NCBI RefSeq assembly: GCF_949628215.1 | Contig: NC_134277.1 | Location: 60,791,918 to 60,855,917, forward strand | DNA: 64,000 bases | Direction: 5' to 3' | DNA from: Phalacrocorax aristotelis | Taxonomy: Eukaryota; Chordata; Aves; Suliformes; Phalacrocoracidae | Shown here: one piece after another, positions 26,283 through 36,255 of the stretch | Numbering within the stretch: the stretch's first letter is position 1 | Layout: each line of letters opens with the position of its first letter | Translations under genes and position numbers: made by a program | The notes under the pieces: model-generated | What the model saw: the letters and a program-made list of their open reading frames with translations, nothing else | Told to the model about the DNA's origin: nothing | The model's database searches: none

Positions 26283-29200
26283 TGCTGGAATTCACTCTGT
26301 TGCAAACCTCTGAAGCAATCAGTCATTCAGGTGACAGACACCTGGCAGAGAAAAGCAAAATCAGAAGTCTTGAGGAGAGCTACTCTCCTGTGCCATTCTT
26401 GGTGATATAGCCAGCAAGAGTGCTTGACACTATTAACATTGGCCTGTGGCTATAAAAGGAGCACCAGATTAATCAAAGGTTGCTGTATTTATGCAGCATT
26501 CTTAGATTGCCTTTTTATTCAATATATGGATCTGGCACTGTCTTGTCTTCCACATGCAGAGGTTGGTCTTCTTTGTGAAGAACAATGTGATCTCTGCAAA
26601 CTGTTTTTCACCTTCTGGCAAACATTCACAGCACAAGAAGCAGTAGAGCACTGGAGCATCATTTGCCACTGATAGATTCTTTCAGGCGCCTTTGAATTTG
26701 GAAGCACAGGTGATGTCTCTTCTCAGTTTATACAAATATTCATGTTAGACAGTGAGCCCAAGACCAATTTACTAGCAACGATGGGCAATCCTGAAACTCA
26801 GATTTTCCACTCAACAGAAAAGCTGTAGAAATTGGCAGCCTCTTTGCAGTACGTTCAAATACTGTACTCAACCACACATCCCTTTCCCAAACACTTTGTT
26901 TTGTATTTCCTGTATCTTGGCTTGCAACCCCCCCGAGAAAGAACTGTAAGGGTAAAACTATGCCTGCTACCTCTTACTAGTTCAAGCAACAGAGGTTCTC
27001 AGAGGTAGGGAGCAAACTGTACTCAGCTCAAAAGCAGGAACAAAGCCTTAAGATGGGGAACCATCACTTATGAAGCCTAGCCAAACATTCTTGACCAAAA
27101 CATTGAGGAAAATGGATCTGCCAGAAAAAGGAATATATGTTCAATACAGCCATACAACCTTTACCAAATACAAGTATTAGTACTGCAGTAGAGTATCATA
27201 CAGGAACACCTAGGCGTTACTAGCAGTGATTGCATTCCTTCTTTAAGTCTGTTCTGTTAAAGTGACCAATAATTGGCAGATTTGATGCTACTCATTAAGA
27301 CCAACAAACCCGCACAGAAGTAGCTGATATCACTTAAGCACTTAATCTCAATTTTGCTTTGTTTTGAGACCCTCTGTGTGACATTAGGCATGGAAATTGA
27401 AAGACTTAAGAGGAGGATATTTTCTGGTTCTGGAGAGGTAACATGAATAATAAAGATCACAGCCAGTGTGTATTCCTTACGTCAGTCTTCAATAACACTG
27501 CTTTTCTTAGCGCTCATTACAATCCTTCCTGGTTTTGGCAAATGTATTAGCTGAAAAGACAAGACAGCTGTAGCCTAGTAATCTCAAACTATTAGCAAAT
27601 TTGAATCTATGGGCAGGAGGTCCCACCTCCCAGTGGAATGGCATAATAGCTCCCCACTCTTTTTCACTTCTGCAAAGCACAGTAAGGCTCCTTCTAGTAC
27701 AACCAAAGCCTAGTGCTACATGGAAAGAACATTCTCCTGCTAAGTGAGGCAAATTTATAGATCCACTTAGAGAAAGAAAAAGATCAGGACAATGCTCTCA
27801 CTCTGATAGAAAAGAAAACAGAACTCAGTTTCTAGTACTCACAGACAAACTTTCCTTTCAGGTCAAATGAAATGCTTTGTGTCAAACAAACAAGAATTAG
27901 GAGTGGAAGTAGGACAGAAAAGGGAAGGAAAGATGGACACAGGGAGTTCTTTCAGCTGGAAAAAAACTGAAAATTTGTATCTGCCATGATCTGTAACAAT
28001 TCCTGAAAACAATTATCCACACAGACCTTCTCCTGGAAAAAAAGATGACTAGTAAGAATTTAATAAAAAAAGAGGTAATTCAAAGCATTCTGCCTTGAAT
28101 TGGTTAATGCCAGATTCAAATACAAAACCCTTGGAGGGCCTAGAGAGAATAAGACTTCTGAGAAAGCAGTTAGGTTAAGCAATGGGCAAAACTTTGTCCC
28201 ATTTCACAGGGAATAGTTTTCATTGGCTTCTAGTGGTAAGTATGATGACACCACAAAAGAAAGCTTTGAAATATCTCTTTAAGGACAAAGACAGTAGAAA
28301 AATGTTTTAAGCTGCTGAACCTCATTATTTTCACTCAGGCATTCTCACTATGCTTTGGAATAGATTTTTGTGTGTGTGAGAGGTGCACAACATGAGTACG
28401 ATTGCTTCAGTTTAAAACCATCATATTCATTTACAGCTTGCTTCCCAATAATACAAAAAATTCCAGAGCTGAGGGCACTTCTTAGCTATAGCCATACCTT
28501 GTAAAAATATTACCTGTGAAATTTTGGCTTTCAGGCTCCAAAAAATGGATTTGAGAATAAGTCTAATAGCATTTGGCTCTACTAAATTTCTGAGGGGCCT
28601 TCATCAGTTTTCAGGGAAGCAGGACAGTGAAGAACATGTGCTGGCTCACTACGACTTGTTTTCCAACACAAAAGCACAAAACAGGCTTCTGGACATCCAC
28701 CCTTTCTCATGGCAGATTCAGGTATGTGAGTTAAAGTTGGTGCTGCCTGCCCCTGTGCAGAAATAAAACTGCTTTTGGACTATGGCAATTCTTTACCTAG
28801 GGGTCTGAGTATTTCAGTTACACCACTGAGAGGGTCTCCCAGTCAGGCATGTGATAACCTCCACCCTAGTGCTCAGGGGGTTCCTTTCCACAAAGCAGGA
28901 AAATACCGTAACACACTGGCATCAAATCTGATGAAAACCCACAGGCTTAAAAACAGATGCTAGCAGGCCCACCTTCACATCATCAAATCCTTAACTCTAT
29001 CAGGCTGTATCCATACAGCATGTGGTTGCAGAAAAACAAAACAAAACAAACCCTCTGAGTTTAGGAAACACCACTCAAAAATTTTTCCACATTTACTGGA
29101 AGATCTATCAGGCTAGGGAGGAGAGTTGCAGTCTCCTACCTGCTAGCACTGCCAAGTGTAATGGGAATGCTCCGGTCACACATGTCCAACTCACATGCTC

Positions 29201-29741
29201 AGCAAAGTCTCTGCCATCAGCTTTGGCTAAGTCTGGTCTCAAGTAACTTTTCAGACTGGCAGCCTGCTAAATCCCCTCCTTCCCTTCTCCACCTACCTTG
29301 TATATCTTGATAACCTCTTTCAAATTTAGCAGATCCCATTTAACAAATTCATTTTAGTTTCACAGGCCTTCCCCTCAGAATACCATTTTCCCAGATCTTT
29401 CACGGCACAAGATGATTACTTAAAGCTGTACATATCCGGTGATTTTCTGTATCTAGATGTATTCTGAAGGCCAAATTATCCATTAATAACTTATTTTTGC
29501 AGCTCTGTTATATTATTGCCCAAAGCAAATAATATGAGTGTTTTCTTAGTCCTCACAGCATCTGAAGAATTCTCCTGGTAGAAAGTAAAAAGCGTTCTCC
29601 CTTCATTGCTTCCACTGACTGGTTGCATACTTATAAATAAGAAGCATTGGACTAAGTAACCTAGATGAAAAAAATACTAGTTAATGTTCTCATACCTTCA
29701 AGAAAAGTCAGATGCGCATATCAGAGATCTACTTCATATAC
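26283..29741. other. Intergenic DNA, no supported gene
   Basis: No exon, RNA gene or clear repeat is seen apart from a short AAAAC run near 29,036-29,050. Open frames are 60-115 codons with no domain I recognise. The stretch ends at the TATAC that probably forms one side of the provirus target-site duplication. Confidence 0.5.
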
Positions 29742-30240
29742 TGTCGTGGTTTAGCGGCAGCTCAGCCCCACACAGTTGCTCGCTCACTCCCCACCGGTAG
29801 ATGGGGGAGAGAATCAGAAGGGTAACGCTCGTGGGTTGGGATAAGAACAGTTTAATAATTAAAATTAAAAGAAACAACAGTAGAAATGCAATGTAAAGGA
29901 GAACAACGAGAGGCGCAAAGCCCCGGGGGAGGGGGGAAGGGAGGGGAGAGGGGGAACGAACCGCCGAAACAAACCGCACGCACCGCAGCCGCTCACCGCC
30001 CGCCGACCCGCCTCCGCGCCGCCTCCGCGCTGCCACTGCCCCCCCCTCAATATATTGGCCATGGTGTCACATGGTATGGAATAAACCTGCCATTGGCCAG
30101 TCGGGGTCAGCCGCCCCCACCATGGCCCTGCCCCTCCCAGCCCCCCCCCGCCACGCCACGCAGCAGAGCGCGGGAAGCTGGAAAGGTAGCCGACCCCCAC
30201 AGTGAGGAGAATTAACCCCTTCTCAGCCAAAACCAGAACA
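29742..30240 (-). repeat. Provirus 3' LTR (499 bp)
   Basis: On the proviral strand it starts TGTTCTGG and ends with CA. It aligns over its whole length with the 5' LTR at 35,764-36,255, with about a dozen substitutions and a few small indels, mostly in C-runs and near 29,985-30,000. It has two CCAAT-type sites (GGCCAAT) near 30,053-30,100 and an ATTAAA-type polyadenylation signal in the region 29,853-29,865. The + strand of 29,925-29,956 is G-rich in four or more runs. Confidence 0.96.
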
Positions 30241-30256
30241 TTCTCCACCCCTTATT
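30241..30256 (-). other. Polypurine tract candidate
   Basis: Immediately upstream of the 3' LTR on the proviral strand is AAGGGGTGGAGAA, purine apart from one T. This is the expected place for the plus-strand primer in reverse transcription. Confidence 0.7.
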
Positions 30257-30643
30257 CCATTTACACCATGCCCAGGTCCCACATGATACAATACAACCGT
30301 ACCAACCACCACCCCTCCCCTTCCCATCCTTTAACAGAATACACAGACATCATTCCCTTAGTTCATGGACCTTCCCTGTAAAATGTCCTTTAAAATGTCC
30401 ATTGAGTTCACCCAGTCCATGACTCTGGGCTCCATCTGTTGTACCAGTCTTTCCGGGTGGGAGACATGGTGTGTGGCGTTGGGTTGCTGCATACCGAGTC
30501 AGTCATCGTTCCATCACTGCTGCACGGCTTGTTTCATAGTTGATCTTCCGTGGGTTGGGAGGCTCGTACTCTGATATCATTGATACAACGCAGAGGTGAC
30601 ACACAGTATTTATTATATAGCAGTTCACATTGTGCCATTCAGT
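30257..30643 (-). other. Proviral 3' non-coding segment, no env
   Basis: Between the pol stop and the polypurine tract is about 390 bp with no significant open frame and nothing resembling an envelope gene. A small internal duplication of AAAATGTCC lies near 30,379-30,400. The absence of env fits class III elements and a retrotransposon-like lifestyle. Confidence 0.8.
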
Positions 30644-33232
30644 TCATTGACTGTTTTCACCCAAAATCAAATCCCCTTGAGGCACACATCGGATTTCTCC
30701 ATCCTCCCGCATCACCCACCAAGTGCACCCAGGTCCTCGAGCAAAAGCAATCCCACGAATGGGTTTGCCTTTGCCGGAGGCAGGAAGAACCCAGACTGTT
30801 TTGCCCAGCATACTTTTTGTGTGCACTACAGGGACTCTATCCCCTTCCACAGTATGTAGGATTTCTGACTGGGCAGGGCCAGCTCGGCTGGCAGATCCCC
30901 TCGTGTTGACTAACCACGTGGCTTTTGCTAAATGTGTATCCCAGTGCTTGAATGTCCCACCCCCCATTGCTCTCAGTGTAGTTTTTAACAGTCCATTGTA
31001 CCTTTCAATTTTCCCAGAGGCTGGTGCGTGATAGGGGATGTGATACACCCACTCAATGCCGTGCTCTTTGGCCCAGGTGTCTATGAGGCTATTTTGGAAA
31101 TGAATCCCGTTGTCTGACTCAATTCTCTCTGGCGTGCCATGTCGCCACAGGACTTGTTTCTCAAGACCCAGGATAGTGTTCCGGGCAGTGGCGTGGGGGA
31201 CAGGATATGTTTCCAGCCAGCCAGTCGTTGTTTCTACCATTGTAAGCACATGGCGCTTGCCTTGGCGGGTCTGTGGGAGTGTGATATAGTCAATTTGCCA
31301 GGCCTCACCATATTTATATTTCAGCCATCGTCCCCCATACCACAGAGGCTTTACCCGCTTCGCTTGCTTGATTGCCGCGCATGTGTCACATTCGTGGATA
31401 ACCTGTGCAATAATATCCATGGTCAAGTCCACCCCTCGATCACGAGCCCACCTGTATGTTGCATCTCTCCCTTGATGGCCTGAGGTGTCATGGGCCCACC
31501 GAGCTAGAAATAGTTCACCCTTATGCTGCCAGTCCAGATCCACCTCAGCCACTTCAATCTTGGCAGCCTGATCTACCTGCTGGTTGTTTCGATGTTCTTC
31601 AGTGGCCCGACTCTTGGGGACGTGAGCATCCACATGCCGTACCTTTACAACCAGTTTCTCTACCCGGGCAGCAATATCTTGCCACAATGTGGCAGCCCAG
31701 ATGGGTTTGCCTCTGCGCTGCCAGTTGCTTTGCTTCCACTGCTGCAGCCAGCCCCACAAGGCATTTGCCACCATCCAGGAGTCAGTATAGAGATAGAGCA
31801 CTGGCCACTTTTCCCGTTCAGCGATGTCTAAGGCCAGCTGGATGGCCTTTACCTCTGCAAACTGGCTCGATTCACCTTCTCCTTCAGCAGTTTCTGCTAC
31901 TTGTTGTGTAGGACTCCATACAGCAGCCTTCCATCTCCGGTGCTTTCCCACAAGGCGACAGGACCCATCAGTGAACAGGGCATATTGCTTCTCATCTTCT
32001 GGCAGTTTGTTATACAGTGGGGCTTCTTCAGCACGTGTCACCTCCTCCTCTGGTGATAATCCAAAATCTTTGCCTTCTGGCCAGTCCATAATCACTTCCA
32101 AGATTCCTGGGCGACTGGGGTTTCCTACTCGAGCCCGCTGGGTGATCAGTGCAACCCATTTACTCCACGTAGCATCAGTTGCATGGTGCGTAGAGGGCAT
32201 GTTTCCTTTGAACATCCAGCCCAGCACTGGCAGTCGGGGTGCCAGGAGCAACTGTGCTTCAGTACCAACCACTTCTGAAGCAGCTCGAACCCCTTCATAT
32301 GCTGCCAATATCTCTTTTTCAGTTGGAGTATAGCGGGCTTCAGACCCTCTGTATCCCCGACTCCAAAACCCTAGGGGTCGACCTCGGGTCTCCCCTGGTG
32401 CTTTCTGCCAGAGGCTCCAGGTAGGGCCATTCTCCCCGGCTGCAGTGTAGAGCACATTTTTTACATCTTGTCCTGCCCGGACTGGCCCAAGAGCTACTGC
32501 ATGGACTATTTCTCGTTTAATCTGTTCAAAGGCTTGTCGTTGCTCAGGGCCCCATTTGAAATCATTCTTTTTCCGGGTCACTTGATAGAGAGGGCTTATG
32601 ATCAGACTGTAATTTGGAATATGCATTCTCCAAAAACCCACAACGCCCAAGAAAGCTTGTGTTTCCTTTTTGCTAGTTGGTGGAGACATGGCTGCTATTT
32701 TGTTGATCACATCCATTGGAATCTGACGACGACCATCTTGCCATTTGATTCCTAAGAACTGGATTTCTCGTGCAGGTCCCTTCACCTTACTTTGTTTTAT
32801 GGCAAAACCAGCTTTCAGAAGGATTTGGACTATTTTCTCTCCTTTCTCAAAAACTTCTTCTGCTGTGTTGCCCCACACAATGATGTCATCAATGTATTGA
32901 AGGTGTTCTGGAGCTTCTCCCTGTTCCAGTACAGTCTGAATCAGTCCATGGCAAATGGTAGGACTGTGTTTCCACCCCTGGGGCAGTCGATTCCAGGTGT
33001 ACTGGACGCCCCTCCATGTGAAAGCAAACAGTGGCCTGCACTCTGCTGCCAGAGGGATTGAGAAGAATGCATTAGCAATATCAATTGTGGCATACCGCTT
33101 GGCCGCCTTTGACTCCAGTTCGTATTGAAGTTCTAGCATGTCTGGCACAGCAGCACTCAACGGTGGAGTGACTTCATTCAGGCCACGATAGTCTACTGTT
33201 AGTCTCCACTCTCCATTAGACTTCCGCACTGG
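30644..33232 (-). pseudogene. pol: Proviral pol: RT, RNase H, integrase (main part)
   Basis: This is the 862-codon open stretch downstream of the stop at 33,233. In the 861-residue reading that starts at 33,229, RT has the first catalytic Asp at D50 (TIDIANAFF), LPQGWKHSP at 82-90 and YIDD at 112-115. RNase H has D421 (FTDGSC), E459 and D483 (YTDS), plus the HVDAH region at 532-536. Integrase has H580/H585/C614/C617 for zinc and D647, D706, E742 with exactly 35 residues between the last two (D,D35E). The frame is open to its own TGA at 30,644. The first ~27 residues of RT sit in the preceding open stretch, across the TAG. All catalytic residues I can check are present, so decay is slight. Typed as pseudogene because of the upstream stop. 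Confidence 0.95.
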
Positions 33233-33829
33233 CTATATGGGACTGTTAAAGGGTGAGTGGGTCTTACTGATGACTCCTTGGCTCCTCAGTTGGTGAATGA
33301 GTTTATGGATGGGGATCAGAGAGTCTCTGTTGGTGCGATATTGCCGCCGGTGCACTGTTGTGGTGGCGACTGGCACCTGTTGTTCTTTGACCCTCAGCAA
33401 CCCCACCACAGAAGGGTCCTTTGAGAGACCGGGCAAGGTAGACAGCTGTTCAGTTTCCTCCGTCTCCAAGGCAGCTACACCAAAAGCCCACTTGTAACCT
33501 TTTGGGTCCTTGAAATACCCTCTCCTGAGGTAGTCTATGCCAAGGATGCACGGAGCCTCAGGGCCAGTCACAATGGGGTGCTTCTGCCACTCATTGCCAG
33601 TTAGGCTCACTTCGGCCTCCAATACAGTTAGCTTTTGAGATCCCCCTGTCACTCCAGCAATGCTGATGGGTTCTGCCCCAATATAGTTTGATGGCATTAA
33701 GGTGCACTGTGCGCCGGTGTCCACTAAAGCTTTATACTCCTGTGGGTCGGATGTGCCAGGCCATCGGATCCACACAGTCCAGTAAGCCCGGTTATCCCTT
33801 TCCTCCACCCGGCTGGAGGCAGGGCCCCT
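33233..33829 (-). pseudogene. pro: Proviral protease and start of RT
   Basis: The open stretch follows the TAG at 33,830 in the same frame as gag. It contains a retroviral aspartic protease: the active-site LVDTGAQ (D30-T31-G32 counting from 33,808), a Gly-rich flap region near residues 50-57, and ILGID at 88-92. Near its end the first RT residues appear (HKLIHQLRSQGVISKT), then a TAG at 33,233-33,235 interrupts RT. The earliest in-frame start-like codon is GTG, so there is no obvious independent start. Expression would need readthrough of the gag/pro stop, as in gammaretroviruses, where gag and pol share a frame. The RT stop looks like ordinary decay. Confidence 0.92.
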
Positions 33830-34942
33830 CTAGTCCTGATCATGGCAGTCACAACTCACTTCCTGTAAATGTGAATCAGGAGTCCCTCTATTACACTTAG
33901 AAATAAAATCTGCGCTTCTACTCCTCTGTCTGGGGACTTGCTCGCTGGACACTGGAGCAGCAGCTTTCCTGGAAGAGCCTCCCTGAGTGACTGTTCTTCC
34001 TTGCAGTTCATGTACTCGTGCCTGTAGGGTCGAAGTAGGCTTGCCATCCCACCTCATCATGTCCTCTCCGTGGTCACGCAGGTAGAACCATAGGGTGGCC
34101 CGTGGTGTGTATCCCCTTCTTTGAGCCAAAGGACGCTTATTCCTAACCGCTGAGACACTGCTCTGTCGAGGTGGGGAGTAGGACAGATCTTCTTTGAGTT
34201 GCTGGACCTCTTGGGATAGTTTCTCCACAGCAGAGACAAGCGAGGAAGAGATATTTGTGTCGTAATCCCGGAGTCTATCTATCACCTCTGCCACCGTTGG
34301 TGTCTCGTCATCTTTCCAGGACATCACTGCCAATGAGTTTGCATGCGAAGATGGTGCGCTCCGTACAAACTTCCGCCACATGGGTTGTGTGCACTCGGCT
34401 TCATCTGGATCTTTGGATGACTGTCGATCGTCCAGGTCACCATAAATCACCTCAAACACAGCTAATTCCCTGAGATACTGGATGCCTTTCTCCATAGTTG
34501 TCCATTTTCCTGGGCGATATGTAACATCTTCTTTAAAGGGATACCTTTCCTTCACTCCAGACAGGAGTCGCCTCCAGAGGCTGAGGGCTTGTGGTTTTTT
34601 TCCAATTGCTTTGTCAACGCCCCCTTCCCCAGAAAGGGATCCCAATTGTTTGGCTTCTTTTCCCTCTAGTTCCAGGCTACTGGCCCCATTATCCCAGCAT
34701 CGGAGCAGCCAGGTGGCAATGTGCTCACCTGAACGACGGCTATAATCTTTTCGCATATCTCGCAACTCGCTTAAGGACAGGGATCGGGTGGTCTCTATTT
34801 CATTTATTACTTCTCCCTCCTCTCCCCGCGATGGCCCTGGTTCCTCATCATCCCGTTCTAAACGAGTTGATGTCCGCTTCCAGTATTTCGTCTTGTGTAT
34901 GGGGGCAACTGATACTGGCACGGGTTTATTTTCTGAGCTAGC
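33830..34942 (-). pseudogene. gag: Proviral gag, downstream part (capsid-like)
   Basis: This is a 370-residue open stretch between the TGA at 34,943 and the TAG at 33,830. It has a hydrophilic, acidic N-terminal linker, then a mainly helical region starting at SLSLSELRDM (about residues 54-63), a Trp-containing body, and a predicted coiled coil at about 231-253 (LVSAVEKLSQEVQQLKEDL). The C-terminal third is rich in Arg, Ser and Gln. I see no CCHC zinc knuckle; only a short CDCH near the end. The position and composition fit the capsid/nucleocapsid part of Gag. No ATG lies in the first 62 residues, so it probably belongs to the same protein as the stretch upstream. Function is inferred from position. 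Confidence 0.75.
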
Positions 34943-35698
34943 TCAGGTACTTGTTGTGGGGGTTTGAGTGGCTGCAGTGCCTGTTGTCAGGGCTGGATTG
35001 TCTACAGTGCCAGTCACTTTGCATTTCAATCCAGAGACATTCTCTTCCCCCTGGGGGCACTGAATACTGTTGAGCAGGGCTCGGTATGCATGGGCCAGAC
35101 CCCAGCATGTTGCAGTTATCTGTGTCTCTCTGGAGTTCCCAGCGAAACAACATACTTTCTCCAAATATTCTACTAGTTTTTTAGGATTCTGCACTTGTTC
35201 GGGGGTGAAACTCCAAAACACTGGGGGTGCCCACTGCCCTAGGTATTTGCCCATGCTATCCCACATGCCCTGCCACTCGTAACTATCAAGCCTCGGGGCA
35301 GATTTCTGGGTGATATTCTTAAGTTGCTTAGTCAAAACCAAAACAACATGCCCAAAAACTAACAATAAGTGCACCTTAACCACCCAGGGATGTTCAAGAT
35401 ACAAAAACGTTGTTGTAACAAAGGCACAGACATCATAGAACAAAGTTGCAAAGGTATTATTCTGTATTTCCTCCATATAAAATCTCTCAGAGGAGGAGGT
35501 ATAATTGCTAATTGCCTCAACAAGGTGGTATCCGAAGTACAGTAACGGTTTCAGCAAAAACCCCAAATACCAGATAGAGCTGAAAACAAGTGTTTGTATA
35601 ACAAATCTTGTAGGCAAAACGTTACTAATCACAGCAGAACACAGCAGACTCAACAAACCAACACCGATTTTTAACACCAACTGCAAAAAGGACAACAT
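34943..35698 (-). CDS. Proviral gag-region N-terminal ORF, multi-membrane-span
   Basis: The first ATG after the PBS (35,696-35,698) opens a 251-residue frame ending in TGA at 34,943. It starts with MLSFLQLVLK and has about four hydrophobic stretches, near residues 3-30, 33-60, 84-101 and 106-123. A soluble part follows, with Trp- and Cys-containing sequence at 140-210 and a Thr-rich tail. Four N-glycosylation sequons are present (near 65, 80, 128, 220). The second residue is not Gly, so no myristoylation signal. It is either the membrane-targeting N-terminal domain of Gag, cut off by one stop, or a separate accessory membrane protein. I know of no named family to assign it to. Confidence 0.7.
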   Translation of the reverse strand: MLSFLQLVLKIGVGLLSLLCSAVISNVLPTRFVIQTLVFSSIWYLGFLLKPLLYFGYHLVEAISNYTSSSERFYMEEIQNNTFATLFYDVCAFVTTTFLYLEHPWVVKVHLLLVFGHVVLVLTKQLKNITQKSAPRLDSYEWQGMWDSMGKYLGQWAPPVFWSFTPEQVQNPKKLVEYLEKVCCFAGNSRETQITATCWGLAHAYRALLNSIQCPQGEENVSGLKCKVTGTVDNPALTTGTAATQTPTTST

Positions 35699-35738
35699 GG
35701 TGCTGTGACCAGCAGCTGTTGTTATCTCCAACCCTTGA

Positions 35739-35756
35739 GCCCCACGTTGGGCGCCA
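35739..35756 (-). other. Primer binding site, tRNA-Lys type
   Basis: On the proviral strand the sequence TGGCGCCCAACGTGGGGC is the full 18-nt complement of the 3' end of tRNA-Lys(1,2), as used by betaretroviruses such as MPMV. It lies 7 nt inside the 5' LTR edge, a longer gap than the usual 0-3 nt. It ends 40 bp before the first gag-region ATG, so the leader is very short. Confidence 0.93.
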
Positions 35757-35763
35757 AAATGAC

Positions 35764-36255
35764 TGTTGTGGTTTAGCGGCAGCTCAGCCCCACACAGTCG
35801 CTCGCTCCCTCCCCCACCGGTAGATGCGGGAGAGAATCAGAAGGGTAACGCTCGTGGGTTGGGATAAGAACAGTTTAATAATTAAAATTAAAAGAAACAA
35901 CAGTAGAAATGCAATGTAAAGGAGAACAACGAGAGGCGCAAAGCCCCGGGGGAGGGGGGAAGGGAGGGGAGAGGGGGAACGAACCGCCGAAACAAACCGC
36001 ACGCACCGCAGCCCCTCGCCGACCCGCCTCCGTGCCGCCTCCGCGCTGCCACTGCCGCCCCCTCAATATATTGGCCATGGTGTCACATGGTATGGAATGA
36101 ACCTGCCATTGGCCAGTCGGGGTCAGCCGTCCCCACCATGGCCCTGCCCCTCCCAGCCCCCCCTGCCACGCCACGCGGCAGAGCGCGGGAAGCTGGAAAG
36201 GTAGCCGACCCCCACAGTAAGGAGAATTAACCCCTTCTCAGCCAAAACCAGCACA
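35764..36255 (-). repeat. Provirus 5' LTR (492 bp) with promoter elements
   Basis: On the proviral strand it runs from TGTGCTGG at 36,255 to CAACA at 35,764. U3 contains two GGCCAAT (CCAAT-box) sites, at 36,108-36,114 and near 36,069-36,075, the second merged with a TATA-like CAATATATTG. A GC-rich stretch follows, then a C-rich run (G-rich on the + strand, 35,948-35,978), then an ATTAAA-type polyadenylation signal near 35,877-35,890. Transcription would head away from CUL1. Confidence 0.96.

Larger units (their letters stand above)
29742..36255 (-). mobile_element. ERV-L-like (class III) provirus, env-less, 6.5 kb
   Basis: This is a complete proviral structure on the - strand: 5' LTR (35,764-36,255), primer binding site, short leader, gag, pro, pol, ~400 bp non-coding, polypurine tract, 3' LTR (29,742-30,240). 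The LTR ends are TG...CA. The flanks are TATAC on the left and TATAT on the right, a likely 5-bp target-site duplication with one difference. Coding sequence from 35,698 to 30,644 is a single frame of 1,685 codons broken by stops at 34,943-34,945 (TGA), 33,830-33,832 (TAG) and 33,233-33,235 (TAG). No frameshift was seen. Pol style and lack of env point to class III (ERV-L-like). The tRNA-Lys-type PBS is unusual for that class. The three stops make this copy unlikely to encode all functional products. Confidence 0.95.

Noticed and set aside
31456..32333. Two + strand frames (151 and 169 codons) inside the provirus
   Set aside because: Antisense shadows of the integrase and RNase H/RT coding sequence.
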